Counted from the first letter of the stretch, positions 1 to 8,817 are shown. The stretch is DNA of 64,000 nucleotides from JAUUZQ01 sp964538375 (GCA_964538375.1 CAZIFQ010000013.1:23540-87539); one strand, 5' to 3'. Numbers and translations: made by a program. Notes: generated by a model not told the origin, from the sequence alone.

Positions 1-502
1 CTTTAGCAGTTTCTTCAGTTACCATTTCGGTAGCGTAGGTATTCTTACTGGCTGTAGTTAACTCATCAGTTGCTTCATTCCATGAGCTCATTCCCCATTT
101 TAATGAATATGCATCGTAATCAGCCAAACGAGCCAATGAGCTAACAAAAGCTGCAGTTTGTCCTGTTTTACATACAATAACTACTTTATCATAGCCAGAT
201 ACATCCATTCCATCCAAGTGAGAAATCACTGACTTTTCATCAATCCTGACAGCTCCCTTGATATGACCAGCATCAAAAGTTGTCTGATCTCTGATATCAA
301 TTACATAAGCAGCATTAGTTGCGAGCAATGGTTGTAAATCTTTTGCTACAATATATTCTGCAATTTTAGTTGTATTAATGGGGCTGTCTACTGATTCCAG
401 GAAATCGACCAACATTACTGTTTCATCAGTAGATTTTCCACATGATGTGATTAATAGCGAAACCACAAAGATGCTCAGCATCCAAAATTTGATTCTTGAC
501 AT
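1..502 (-). CDS. rhodanese-like domain lipoprotein (3' end cut by window edge)
   Basis: The reading frame is open from the ATG at 500-502 to the left edge, so the C-terminus is missing. The first residues form a lipoprotein signal peptide (MSRIKFW..., lipobox LLITSC). After a short linker comes a rhodanese fold with the segment DQTTFDAGHIKGA and an active-site loop CKTGQTA, whose cysteine would carry a persulfide or transfer sulfur. Rhodaneses move sulfane sulfur to acceptors; the lipid anchor puts this one in the periplasm or on the outer membrane. It starts 57 bp after the multihaem cytochrome stop on the same strand, so the two are probably co-transcribed, which suggests a redox or sulfur role. 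The actual substrate cannot be read from sequence. Confidence 0.85.
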   Translation of the reverse strand, partial: MSRIKFWMLSIFVVSLLITSCGKSTDETVMLVDFLESVDSPINTTKIAEYIVAKDLQPLLATNAAYVIDIRDQTTFDAGHIKGAVRIDEKSVISHLDGMDVSGYDKVVIVCKTGQTAAFVSSLARLADYDAYSLKWGMSSWNEATDELTTASKNTYATEMVTEETAK

Positions 503-559
503 AATTTTAAAATTTAGTTTGTGTTAATAATTGTTTTTTATTCATGGTTATATAAATAC

Positions 560-1924
560 CTACTCCATCCATGAGGCAGGCAATAATCCGTCTACAATAA
601 TCGAAGCATTGGCACTATTCTCCCACTCAAATTCCATGTCGTCAGAAAATAAATATAAATGCTTGTTGTATGTCGTGTCGTTCTCCGCATCATAGCGTAC
701 ATGACAATTAGTGTAACATGCGTCTCCAGATCCTACATCAGTCCTTGTTGTCAGCTTCAGGATATTGTGTGGAGTTGTAAAATTATACGTTGGAAAAACA
801 TCAAAGTTTTCATAATCATCAGCTCCATATTTTGACCAGTTATCCGGAGCACCCAATGTTCTTCGAACAAGCACAAAATCATATCCCTGCTTCACATCTG
901 GTATAGGATTAAGGGCGATCTTGAAGTCCATGTAGGCAGGAACCCTTGCTCCGTCTCCATGCACATGGCAACTTCCGCAGTTATTGTAATCCTGTGAATG
1001 ACAAACCTGGCAATTGAAGTCTTCAATATGTGTTGAGTGATAGTTGTTAGAATTCTCAATGCTTGGATGGCAATAGGTGCTCTGGCATGAGGGTAATTCT
1101 GCATATTCATACCTGTTCGTAACTGTTGAATCACTGCTACCATGAAGTTCCGGTCCTTTGTGACAAGATGTACACTGGAAATTATGTTCATCCTGATGTA
1201 CATCCGGTACAGTACCCGCTGCCACACCAAGAAATGCATGACCACCCCTGGATGTATGGCATGATACACATATCTTAGTCATGTGTGGCTGCTTAATAAA
1301 TTCATGGCCATTTGACAAACCTCCCCCTGCAATAGGTGGCCTTACAATATGACAATTTCCGCAAGTACCATGACAAGTTGCGCAGTTGTTTTCATAGCCA
1401 GTTTTTGTCTGTTCGCTTAGCATATCAAATTCATGAGCACCAGCATAACCACTTCTCATGGCAACCTTCCGCTTCTGACCTGTTCCATTGTGCAGACTGT
1501 TTCCAAAATGTTCAACTTCCGAATGACAAGGAAGACATTTAGTTTCCCAATTGTCACTTGGATGTCTTACAAAATCCTCTGAGTGTGCAATGTCCTTCTG
1601 ATCGGTTCCATTGATCCCTCCATGACAGCTTGTACATGACAATGCCCCATGAGAAGATGCTTTAAAAGCGGCATATCCATCACCGGTCATATTAACTCGC
1701 TCCCAAGGTTCATAATGTGGTGCTTCACCGCCACACCCACCAACCACTGCAGCCGTATCAGCCGTAAAAACCTCTTTGAGGTGCGCCAAATTGGTATGAC
1801 ACCCCTCACAGGATGATACATCAACAACTTCTGGTATTTTATAATTGGTGCAGCTTGCAATTAACAGAGAGGCAGCACATAAGAACAATACCCATCTAAA
1901 TTTCCTGGCAAATATTTCGACCAT
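560..1924 (-). CDS. multihaem c-type cytochrome lipoprotein
   Basis: A 454-residue lipoprotein (LLIASC lipobox at about residue 25) with nine CXXCH haem c sites: CEGCH, CTSCH, CLPCH, CATCH, CGNCH, CVSCH, CTSCH, CQVCH and CGSCH. Two looser motifs, CQSTYCH and CYTNCH, could bind further haems. Many spare histidines can act as distal ligands. Such proteins carry electrons across the periplasm or outer surface during anaerobic respiration; no substrate-reductase signature (for example a CXXCK site) is visible. It is divergent from a Crp/Fnr regulator with Crp/Fnr-type palindromes between them, and is followed by a rhodanese lipoprotein. Function beyond electron transfer is unknown. Confidence 0.9.
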   Translation of the reverse strand: MVEIFARKFRWVLFLCAASLLIASCTNYKIPEVVDVSSCEGCHTNLAHLKEVFTADTAAVVGGCGGEAPHYEPWERVNMTGDGYAAFKASSHGALSCTSCHGGINGTDQKDIAHSEDFVRHPSDNWETKCLPCHSEVEHFGNSLHNGTGQKRKVAMRSGYAGAHEFDMLSEQTKTGYENNCATCHGTCGNCHIVRPPIAGGGLSNGHEFIKQPHMTKICVSCHTSRGGHAFLGVAAGTVPDVHQDEHNFQCTSCHKGPELHGSSDSTVTNRYEYAELPSCQSTYCHPSIENSNNYHSTHIEDFNCQVCHSQDYNNCGSCHVHGDGARVPAYMDFKIALNPIPDVKQGYDFVLVRRTLGAPDNWSKYGADDYENFDVFPTYNFTTPHNILKLTTRTDVGSGDACYTNCHVRYDAENDTTYNKHLYLFSDDMEFEWENSANASIIVDGLLPASWME

Positions 1925-2004
1925 TTCTCTATATTTTTTAAAAAAAATATTTAGGATTCTTTCACACCTCTAATTTTGCTGATTTAGACTAATCTTCCTA
2001 CTGA

Positions 2005-2020
2005 TGTGAACTGTTTCACA
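2005..2020. promoter_or_regulatory. perfect Crp-type palindrome in the cytochrome / crp-fnr divergent region
   Basis: TGTGAA-N4-TTCACA, a perfect inverted repeat matching the classic CRP layout TGTGA-N6-TCACA. It lies 80 bp before the cytochrome ATG and 95 bp before the regulator ATG. A further TTCACA half-site sits at 1961-1966. The obvious candidate binder is the adjacent Crp/Fnr protein, but this is inferred. Confidence 0.6.
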
Positions 2021-2054
2021 CAGTGTATTAGCTTGATATATACTTTAAAACTTA

Positions 2055-2068
2055 TTGATCCAGATCAG
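2055..2068. promoter_or_regulatory. FNR-like box upstream of the Crp/Fnr gene
   Basis: TTGATccagATCAG matches the FNR consensus TTGAT-N4-ATCAA at nine of ten positions. It is centred about 40 bp before the start site predicted from the -7 box at 2088-2095, the usual class II activator position. This suggests auto-regulation or control by another Fnr. Confidence 0.5.
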
Positions 2069-2087
2069 TTTAATAATTGATTTTTCT

Positions 2088-2095
2088 TATATTTG
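2088..2095 (+). promoter_or_regulatory. Bacteroidota -7 promoter box of the Crp/Fnr gene
   Basis: TATATTTG fits the Bacteroidota sigma-ABfr -7 consensus TAnnTTTG. Transcription would start near 2102, giving a leader of about 14 nt. No clear -33 TTTG is present, which would fit activator dependence. Confidence 0.4.
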
Positions 2096-2115
2096 AGCAA
2101 AGAAGGATATAGGGA

Positions 2116-2811
2116 ATGGAAAACAATATACATTTTTCAGGATGTACGATTAGCTCACACAATTGTGCTTGTCTTGATAAACTTTCTCTCGAAGAAAGAA
2201 AGCTCTTCGATGATAATTCTGTAAGTATAAAGTACAAAAAGGGCGAAATGATATGCAAACAAGGTGGTTTCGTATCCCAGATTATGCTCATGGAAGAAGG
2301 ATTAGCGAAAGTTTACCTCGACAATGGAACTAATTCTTTACTCCTGAGAATCATACCAGACGGAAGCTTTATTGGACTAGCAGCTGTATCAGAAGAGTAC
2401 TCTACTTTCCCTTATTCATCTAAGGCATATATCGATTCGGAGATCACACAAACTGATGTAAAAATTTTTAAACAGCTCATATTCCAAAACGCATCTTTTG
2501 CCAAGGGAATTATAGATATTTTGAGTTCAAACAGTGTGCAAATTTATGGTAGATTTTTCTGTCTCACATACAAACAGGCATATGGCAGGCTAGCTGATAT
2601 TATACTTTGCCTTTCTGACAAGGTCTTCAAACAGGTAAATTTTGAGCTGCCACTTTCCAGAAAAGATATCGCTGAATTAGCAGGGATGAGCTCAGAGACT
2701 GTGGTGAGAATGTTAAAAAAATTCAATGAAGAGGGGCTTATCAAAATGAATGGAAAGCACCTTGAAGTAATAGATGCTGACAGGCTACAAAGGATTAGTG
2801 AAACAGGGTAA
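2116..2811 (+). CDS. Crp/Fnr family transcriptional regulator
   Basis: A 231-residue protein with an N-terminal cyclic-nucleotide-binding-like beta-barrel (about 25-145) and a C-terminal winged helix (about 165-225) whose helix-turn-helix reads LSRKDIAELAGMSSETVVRM. The recognition helix keeps the Glu and Arg (SETVVR) that contact DNA in Crp and Fnr. Cysteines 10, 17, 19 and 47 lie in the N-terminal part. This is not the E. coli FNR spacing but is compatible with a redox or Fe-S sensor; the canonical cAMP pocket signature is not evident. Divergence from the multihaem cytochrome and two palindromes in the gap argue that it controls that gene and itself. Confidence 0.9.
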   Translation: MENNIHFSGCTISSHNCACLDKLSLEERKLFDDNSVSIKYKKGEMICKQGGFVSQIMLMEEGLAKVYLDNGTNSLLLRIIPDGSFIGLAAVSEEYSTFPYSSKAYIDSEITQTDVKIFKQLIFQNASFAKGIIDILSSNSVQIYGRFFCLTYKQAYGRLADIILCLSDKVFKQVNFELPLSRKDIAELAGMSSETVVRMLKKFNEEGLIKMNGKHLEVIDADRLQRISETG

Positions 2812-2926
2812 AGCAGTGAGCGAAGTTTACGTGATTAGGGCAACTGCAAAATTGAAACTACCTCTCGGCCCCATCAATTTATGGGCAGGCATTACGGCCG
2901 GAACATATACCTCAACTCAAAAAATT

Positions 2927-3706
2927 ATGAAAAATACGATTCTCAGTTTATCAATTCTACTGACGCTTTCCCTCTTTGCCTGCACCACCAATAGCAGCGC
3001 AGAAAAAGACAATGAAAAGTCCACGGAAATCGAATCACCAATAAATGTATTAAGCAAAACTGAAATAGCTGATGGCTGGACACTGCTTTTCGATGGGGAA
3101 ACGACTGCTGGATGGAGAGGATTTAAAATGGGGAATTTTCCCGATAAGGGATGGCATGTAATAGATGGAACATTGATGATCGAATATTCAGGCACCGGGG
3201 AGGCCGGCTTCGCTGGTGATATTATTACAGATGAAGTATATGGCAATTTCGATCTTAAGCTTGAATGGAAAATTTCTCCAGGTGGAAACAGCGGTATACT
3301 GTTTTATGTAAATGAATCTGATCAATACAAGGCAACATGGCATACAGCAAATGAGATCCAGGTAATTGATGAGTTTGGATATGAAGAACATCACGATTAT
3401 GTCATGACTATTAAACAAATGTCAGGAGCTTACTACGACTTATATTCTCCCTTACGGGCGGCAGCTAAAGTTCAGGGTGAATGGAATGAAGTAAGAATTA
3501 AAATGGAAAACGGACATTTGCAGCATTGGTTGAACGGAATCCTGGTTATTGACACACAACTATGGACCGAGGAATGGGAAGAGAGAGTGGCAAAGAGTAA
3601 ATTCAAGGTATATCCCGATTTTGGTAGAGCAAAAGAAGGGCATATTGGACTTCAGGATCATGGCCAACAGGTGTGGTACAGGAGCATTAAGATCAAAGAA
3701 TTATAA
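2927..3706 (+). CDS. DUF1080 (3-keto-disaccharide hydrolase-like) lipoprotein
   Basis: I start this at the ATG at 2927, because it opens a clean lipoprotein signal (MKNTILSLSILLTLSLFAC) and longer in-frame starts overlap the regulator. The 259-residue product is one DUF1080 concanavalin-like sandwich, with the family landmarks LLFDG...GW near the start, GGNSGILF in the middle and GHIGLQDHG...SIKIKEL at the end. Members of the family include 3-keto-disaccharide hydrolases acting on oxidised sugars; substrate cannot be assigned here. Two further DUF1080 genes occur within 7 kb (6056-6817 and the broken copy at 9718-10243). Confidence 0.8.
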   Translation: MKNTILSLSILLTLSLFACTTNSSAEKDNEKSTEIESPINVLSKTEIADGWTLLFDGETTAGWRGFKMGNFPDKGWHVIDGTLMIEYSGTGEAGFAGDIITDEVYGNFDLKLEWKISPGGNSGILFYVNESDQYKATWHTANEIQVIDEFGYEEHHDYVMTIKQMSGAYYDLYSPLRAAAKVQGEWNEVRIKMENGHLQHWLNGILVIDTQLWTEEWEERVAKSKFKVYPDFGRAKEGHIGLQDHGQQVWYRSIKIKEL

Positions 3707-3785
3707 CTGCTCCAAAGATTTAGGAAATTTTAAAATCTTATATATATATTCGTATTCTTCCATTTTTGAATATAAGTGGTGAAAT

Positions 3786-4694
3786 ATGAATATAATAGAA
3801 CTCCGAAACATTACTAAAACCTTTGGATCGGTCGTTGCAGTCAACGACCTTTCCCTGGTTGTACCTAAAGGTAGCATCTATGGTTTTATCGGGCCAAACG
3901 GTTCAGGTAAGACAACTACCATAAGGATGATTATGAAAATTTTCTTTGCTGATTCTGGTACCATCCATATTGACGGAAATAACCATACAGATCAACGACT
4001 TAGTAACATTGGTTATCTTCCTGAAGAACGCGGATTGTACAAGAAGATGAAGGTGAAGGATGTGCTCATGTTTCATGGCGAACTCAATGGTGGAACAAAC
4101 CTTCCCGAGAAAATCAACAAGTGGCTTGCTCATTTTGATCTTGCAGAATACGCAAACAAAAAGGTCGAAACATTAAGTAAGGGAATGAAGCAAAAGCTAC
4201 AGTTCATTGCCACCATCCTGAATGATCCTGAGATTATTATACTCGATGAACCTTTTGGTGGTTTGGACCCAGTGAATGCAGAATTATTGAAAGATGCCAT
4301 CCTGGATATGCAAAAAAGAGGTGCAACTATTATCTTCAGCACCCATGATATGAATATGGCTGAGAAGATGTGTGATCAGATTTTTATGATCTATAAAGGA
4401 AAAAAGGTCCTTGATGGTACACTTCAATCTATTCAAAACAAATTTGGCAGCGACACCATTATGCTGCAAACAGAATTGGGACCCGAGGCACTTGAAGGTA
4501 TTGATGGAATTGAACGAATCAACAATTATGGAAAGCAACAGGAGATCAAACTCTCACCTGATGCTGATACACAGAAAATTTTAACCCAGGTGATGAAAAA
4601 AACATCAGTTTCAAAATTTGAAATCACAAAACCTTCGCTGAATGATATATTCATCCGGATTGCAGCTCCGGAAAGAAAGGAGGGCCGATCATGA
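3786..4694 (+). CDS. ABC transporter ATP-binding protein, NatA-like
   Basis: 302 residues with Walker A GPNGSGKTT (about 38-46), signature LSKGMKQKL, Walker B IIILDEPFGGLDP and switch histidine STHDM. The C-terminal extension of about 80 residues after the ATPase fold is typical of the NatA/DrrA export class. It overlaps the following permease gene by 4 bp (ATGA), so the two are translationally coupled. The complex would export a small molecule, ion or peptide from the cytoplasm; substrate unknown. Confidence 0.93.
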   Translation: MNIIELRNITKTFGSVVAVNDLSLVVPKGSIYGFIGPNGSGKTTTIRMIMKIFFADSGTIHIDGNNHTDQRLSNIGYLPEERGLYKKMKVKDVLMFHGELNGGTNLPEKINKWLAHFDLAEYANKKVETLSKGMKQKLQFIATILNDPEIIILDEPFGGLDPVNAELLKDAILDMQKRGATIIFSTHDMNMAEKMCDQIFMIYKGKKVLDGTLQSIQNKFGSDTIMLQTELGPEALEGIDGIERINNYGKQQEIKLSPDADTQKILTQVMKKTSVSKFEITKPSLNDIFIRIAAPERKEGRS

Positions 4695-6007
4695 ATAAAA
4701 TATGGATACTATTTAAAAGGGAATATAAGGCCGCAGTTAAAACAAAAGGATTTATTATCACCCTGATTATTGTGCCAATCATGATGGGTGGTAGTTTCGT
4801 CGTCATGATGTTAACAGATGACAACCAGGATATAGACGACAAACATATAGTTGTGATGGACTATTCAGGCGAGGTTAATGAATTACTTACTGAAGCAAGC
4901 CAAGAAAGAAATGAGACAGGAATATTCAACCAGGAAACAGGGGAACAGGTAGAACCAAAATATATTCTTGAATTTGTTGAACCGGATTTGGAAAATCCAT
5001 TTGAACAGCAACTTGAGCTGTCTGATCGCATCAGGTCTAAAGAATTAATAGCATTTGTCGAGGTAGGAAAGAATGTCATGGCCCCCGGACCAGATACGGA
5101 AGAAGATTTCATTAAATACTATTCAGAACACTCGTTCATGGATAATATGAGGTATTGGTTCTCTGATGTGATAGGTAACTATTCCAGGCAAAAACGAATT
5201 GAAGCGCTGAACCTGGATCCTGAACTAACAAAGGGGCTTTTTGATTGGGTAAATATTGAGGGAATGGGCCTTGTTGATGTAGATAAAAAAACCGGAGAAC
5301 AACAGGCGGCAGAAAAATCCAATGAATTTCAATCTTTCATTGTACCCTATATTTTTGTCATGCTTATGTTTATGATGACCATGATGAGTGCTGCGCCATT
5401 ACTAACAAGTGTCATGGAAGAAAAAAATGAAAAAATAGCTGAGGTCCTGCTTGGAACAATTACTCCATTCGAATTTATGATGGGAAAAGTCTTTGGAGGT
5501 CTTGGCGTAAGCCTGACAACGGCAGCAGTCTATATTGCAGGAGGTGTCATGATTGCAAGCAATGCCGGATATGCCTCTCTTATATCTACCAACCTCCTGA
5601 TCTGGTTCTTTGTCTACGTAATATTTTTTGTGATAATGGTTGGCTCAGGAATGGCCGCTTTAGGATCTACCTGTAACGATAACAAGGATGCACAATCATT
5701 ACAATTCCCGGCAATGCTACCCATTATATTGCCGCTGTTTGTAATTGTGCCAATCATACAAAACCCAACTGGGAGTCTTGCAACTACATTGTCATTCATT
5801 CCCCCATTTACGCCTACAATAATGATGGTAAGAATGGCAACGCCGGTAAGCATACCTATTTGGCAACCAGTGCTTGGCCTGGCTCTTGTAATATTATTTA
5901 CTGTATTTACTGTATGGCTTGGTGCAAGGATATTCAGGACGGCTATTCTAATCCAGGGACAGAAACCATCGTTTAACAACTTGATTAAATATGCCTTTAA
6001 AGGGTAA
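4691..6007 (+). CDS. ABC-2 type permease, NatB-like
   Basis: 438 residues: one N-terminal membrane helix (about 20-40), a long extracytoplasmic domain (about 45-215) and five or six C-terminal helices (about 220-420). This is the layout of ABC-2 permeases of the NatB/YhaP type. The phrase SVMEEKNEKIAEVLLGTITPFEFMMGK (starting about residue 245; key residues MEEK...E.LL..I.P...M.GK) is the family hallmark preceding the permease core. It partners with the ATPase at 3786-4694. A palindromic dispersed repeat lies just after the stop, where it meets the convergent DUF1080 gene. Confidence 0.9.
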   Translation: MNKIWILFKREYKAAVKTKGFIITLIIVPIMMGGSFVVMMLTDDNQDIDDKHIVVMDYSGEVNELLTEASQERNETGIFNQETGEQVEPKYILEFVEPDLENPFEQQLELSDRIRSKELIAFVEVGKNVMAPGPDTEEDFIKYYSEHSFMDNMRYWFSDVIGNYSRQKRIEALNLDPELTKGLFDWVNIEGMGLVDVDKKTGEQQAAEKSNEFQSFIVPYIFVMLMFMMTMMSAAPLLTSVMEEKNEKIAEVLLGTITPFEFMMGKVFGGLGVSLTTAAVYIAGGVMIASNAGYASLISTNLLIWFFVYVIFFVIMVGSGMAALGSTCNDNKDAQSLQFPAMLPIILPLFVIVPIIQNPTGSLATTLSFIPPFTPTIMMVRMATPVSIPIWQPVLGLALVILFTVFTVWLGARIFRTAILIQGQKPSFNNLIKYAFKG

Positions 6008-6023
6008 GTATGAAATTGACATA

Positions 6024-6050
6024 AGACGCGCCACATGGCGCGTCTCTACA
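6024..6050. repeat. palindromic dispersed repeat, copy 1
   Basis: AGACGCGCC-ACAT-GGCGCGTCT followed by CTACA: a perfect 9-bp stem between two convergent genes. A near-identical copy is at 36637-36663. In this position it can serve as a two-way transcription stop, though a good T-tract is lacking. Confidence 0.75.
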
Positions 6051-6055
6051 AAGTT

Positions 6056-6817
6056 TTATAATTCGGCGATGCGGATATTTTTGAATTGAACAAGTGCAGG
6101 TGGACTCACCCATTCTCCGTCCACCTTATGTCCATGATGCTGAAGTCCAATGGATCCTTTTTCAGGAAGCCCGGGTAGCTCTGCATTTTCAATAATCCGT
6201 TGTTCGTTAAGATCCACTGTCAGACGATTTCCAACAACTTCAATCCTGAAAGTGTTCCATTCGCCAATATTTTTATCCGCATTGAACCTTGGCGTTACTC
6301 CCCTTCTTACCTCAGGTGACATTGTATTGTCCATTCGATACCCATATACTTCACCGGAACCAGAAGGCCAGCACCAGATATTTACCTGTGATTTATCATT
6401 ACCTCTAAGAAGTATTCCCGAGTCTGAATCAGGGACAACGATTTTTATTTCTTCTCCATTTTCATCCAGCTTATGCAAACCACTTGGCAATATAATAGGT
6501 ACCCCTGGGTTTTTCCATGGAGTCTCCTTTATTCTCCAATCCACGTATATTACAAAATCCTGGTACTCCATCTCAGTCCATAGATTCTTATCTTCTGATG
6601 CTTCACTCTCCGCATCATAATCAATAACACCATCCAGTATTTTCCAATGTCCGTTATCTCCCTCAGGCACTTTCCAATTTGTAAAATCCGACCCGTTAAA
6701 AAGGGTAATAAAATCAGGTTCTGCTGTTACAGTTACATCAGCAGGTTTTTCCTGGTTTTGACAGCTCATCAGGGTAGAAATAAAGATTGCAAGGATGAGT
6801 AATACGCGGTATTTCAT
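6056..6817 (-). CDS. DUF1080 lipoprotein
   Basis: 253 residues, lipobox LISTLMSC, then a single DUF1080 domain from ITLFNGSDFTNWK to GSIGLQHHG...FKNIRIAEL. It is a divergent paralogue of the protein at 2927-3706, with a longer central loop (PSGLHKLDENG...) and the conserved SDSGILLRG strand. The lipid anchor places it in the periplasm or on the outer membrane. Role in sugar metabolism is suggested only by the family. Confidence 0.8.
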   Translation of the reverse strand: MKYRVLLILAIFISTLMSCQNQEKPADVTVTAEPDFITLFNGSDFTNWKVPEGDNGHWKILDGVIDYDAESEASEDKNLWTEMEYQDFVIYVDWRIKETPWKNPGVPIILPSGLHKLDENGEEIKIVVPDSDSGILLRGNDKSQVNIWCWPSGSGEVYGYRMDNTMSPEVRRGVTPRFNADKNIGEWNTFRIEVVGNRLTVDLNEQRIIENAELPGLPEKGSIGLQHHGHKVDGEWVSPPALVQFKNIRIAEL

Positions 6818-7048
6818 AAGGTTTTGTATTAGTTAGTAATTCTCGATTTATTCAGGTATTAAGTTAAAAGAAATATGAGCCATATGCAATACCTCAAACA
6901 TCTCACTTGAAACTTCTACTATGGATATTGCTAACCATCCTTCGGCAAGCTCAGGAGACAAATTGATCCAGTTGGATTGAAACTTCCAACTCTAGATCAC
7001 TTTAGTTCACTCCCTTTTATTATCTTTATTCCTCAAATAACTCCTACT

Positions 7049-7669
7049 ATGTTACATGTATTACAACACCCCCTGATCAATCATAAACTTACCCAGATCA
7101 GAAGAAAAGAAACCGGCACCAAAGATTTTCGCGAAGCACTGGATGAAATAGCAGGTCTTATGGCCTATGAAATTAGCCGGGATCTGCCTTCAAAACAAGT
7201 GGAAATTGAAACTCCCCTGGCTACCTGCCTAACACACGAAATGTCAAAAGACATTGTTCTTGTTCCAATTCTCAGAGCAGGATTGGGAATGGTTGATGGC
7301 ATAACCAACCTTATTCCCACCGCAAAAGTTGGACATGTGGGAATGTACCGCGACCATGTAACACTAGAGCCGAAAGAATACTACGCGAAACTCCCACCCA
7401 ACACGCCATCTGCAGTAGTTATGATTCTTGATCCCATGTTGGCAACCGGAGGAAGCGCTGCAGCAACAATATCTTTCCTGAAGAAACAAGGAGCAAAGCA
7501 GATTAAGTTAGTTTGCATTGTAGGTGCCCCGGAAGGCGTGAAGAGAATTGAAGATGAACACCCGGATGTTGATATTTACCTGGCTGCACTTGATGATAAA
7601 CTGAACGAATTTGGATACATCATACCCGGATTAGGAGATGCCGGTGATCGCTTATTTGGAACAAAGTAA
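7049..7669 (+). CDS. upp: uracil phosphoribosyltransferase
   Basis: Makes UMP from uracil and PRPP in pyrimidine salvage. I choose the ATG at 7049 (MLHVLQHPLINHKLT), which gives 206 residues, near the usual 208; the longer frame adds 24 residues of low-complexity sequence. Landmarks are the uracil-site loop VPILRAGLGMVDG (about 73-85), the PRPP loop MILDPMLATGGSA (about 124-136) and the C-terminal IIPGLGDAGDR. The gene is read towards the convergent MDR oxidoreductase, and a heptamer repeat lies between them. Confidence 0.95.
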   Translation: MLHVLQHPLINHKLTQIRRKETGTKDFREALDEIAGLMAYEISRDLPSKQVEIETPLATCLTHEMSKDIVLVPILRAGLGMVDGITNLIPTAKVGHVGMYRDHVTLEPKEYYAKLPPNTPSAVVMILDPMLATGGSAAATISFLKKQGAKQIKLVCIVGAPEGVKRIEDEHPDVDIYLAALDDKLNEFGYIIPGLGDAGDRLFGTK

Positions 7670-7672
7670 AAG

Positions 7673-7693
7673 CTAACTGCTAACTGCCCACTG
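7673..7693. repeat. heptamer tandem repeat over the 3' end of the MDR gene
   Basis: Three 7-bp units: CTAACTG twice, then CCCACTG. The array covers the TAG stop codon (minus strand, 7680-7682) and the last codons of the MDR oxidoreductase. Confidence 0.6.
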
Positions 7694-8624
7694 AAATCAC
7701 TATCTTTCCCCTTGCTCTGCCCGACTGGCTGTATTCCTGCGCCTCTTTAGTTTGTTCAAGGTGGAATGTCTTATCGATAATCACTTTTATCTCTCCTGAA
7801 ACGATATGATCAATCATCCATTGAAGATCCGTTTTTGTACTCTTCAATAAAATCATTTTTACTTTTCGGGATGAGAAAAATCGTGTCCAAAACCCGAGGA
7901 ATATGGTTTTAATTGAGATGTTCAATTTTATAAGCATCCCTCCTTTCTTCAGTGATCGCTTCGAATCGGCAAAAAAAGCATTTGCAGCTGCATCCAGTAT
8001 CACATCATAAGCATTATGCCTGTCCCTGAAATCTTCTTTGTTGTAATCAATTACTTCATCAGCTCCAAGGGATAATACAAGATCCCTGTTGCGATTGCTG
8101 CACACTGCAGTAACATGCGCTCCCAATACCTTTGCAATCTGTATAGCGAAAATGCCAACACCTCCCGATCCACCATTTACGAGTACCCGGTCTCCTTTTT
8201 TAACTTTATAATGAATGGTAAATGCCTGCAAGGGTGTAACGCCTGCAATAGCCATGGTAGAAGCATCTTCATGCGACAGATCATTCGGAATTTTTATGGT
8301 ACTCGCACCTTTTGCAACAGCATATTCAGCACAGGCCCCACCCTTCCTGGTCAGGCCGGCAAACACCCTGTCACCCCTTTCAAATTCGCTAAGCCCTGTA
8401 CCAATTTCAGAAACTACGCCCGACAGTTCAGATCCGACAAATAAAGGAAATTTCTTTCCAGTCATAAATTTCAATCTTCCTTCCCTTACTTTCCAGTCAA
8501 CAGGATTCACTGAGGCAGCGACCACTTTAACCAGCACCTCCCCATCTCCCGGTTTCGGATCAGGAACATCTATGTATTCAAGTTTCTCCGGTCCGCCGTA
8601 TTCATTAAAAATTATCGCTTTCAT
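7680..8624 (-). CDS. zinc-free MDR oxidoreductase (quinone oxidoreductase-like)
   Basis: 314 residues of the medium-chain dehydrogenase/reductase family: GroES-like N-terminal half (VVAASVNPVDWKVREG), then a Rossmann domain with the NADPH loop VNGGSGGVGIFAIQIAK (about 145-161). The cysteines and histidine that bind catalytic zinc in alcohol dehydrogenases are absent, so it belongs with NADPH:quinone or enone reductases. The physiological substrate is not evident. The final residues and stop codon lie inside a heptamer repeat. Confidence 0.88.
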   Translation of the reverse strand: MKAIIFNEYGGPEKLEYIDVPDPKPGDGEVLVKVVAASVNPVDWKVREGRLKFMTGKKFPLFVGSELSGVVSEIGTGLSEFERGDRVFAGLTRKGGACAEYAVAKGASTIKIPNDLSHEDASTMAIAGVTPLQAFTIHYKVKKGDRVLVNGGSGGVGIFAIQIAKVLGAHVTAVCSNRNRDLVLSLGADEVIDYNKEDFRDRHNAYDVILDAAANAFFADSKRSLKKGGMLIKLNISIKTIFLGFWTRFFSSRKVKMILLKSTKTDLQWMIDHIVSGEIKVIIDKTFHLEQTKEAQEYSQSGRARGKIVISVGS

Positions 8625-8697
8625 TCTTTGTTATCAGTATTATATTAGTAGAGAAAGCAAAGATACAGAAAAAGTGACTCAAGTTCGGAGTCGAAAT

Positions 8698-8748
8698 CAA
8701 CTCTAGTTCACTCCCAACTTAAGCTCACTCCCAACTCTAGTTCACTCT
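8698..8748. repeat. three tandem copies of a 17-bp unit
   Basis: Units at 8698, 8715 and 8732; the first is CAACTCTAGTTCACTCC. The second differs at three or four positions. A related single motif (CAACTCTAGATCACT) is at about 6988-7002, on the other side of the upp-MDR pair. A pyrimidine-rich tail continues to about 8799. Confidence 0.6.
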
Positions 8749-8817
8749 AGTCACTTCTCTCCCCCTCCTTGCACTTCTCCACTTTTTCCTCTAACTTGTT
8801 GTCAAAATACCTTGATC

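Noticed and set aside
6940..6960. CTTCGGCAAGCTCAGGA motif before upp as a regulatory site
   Set aside because: It looks like a common dispersed intergenic sequence of this phylum; one copy here gives no evidence of function.
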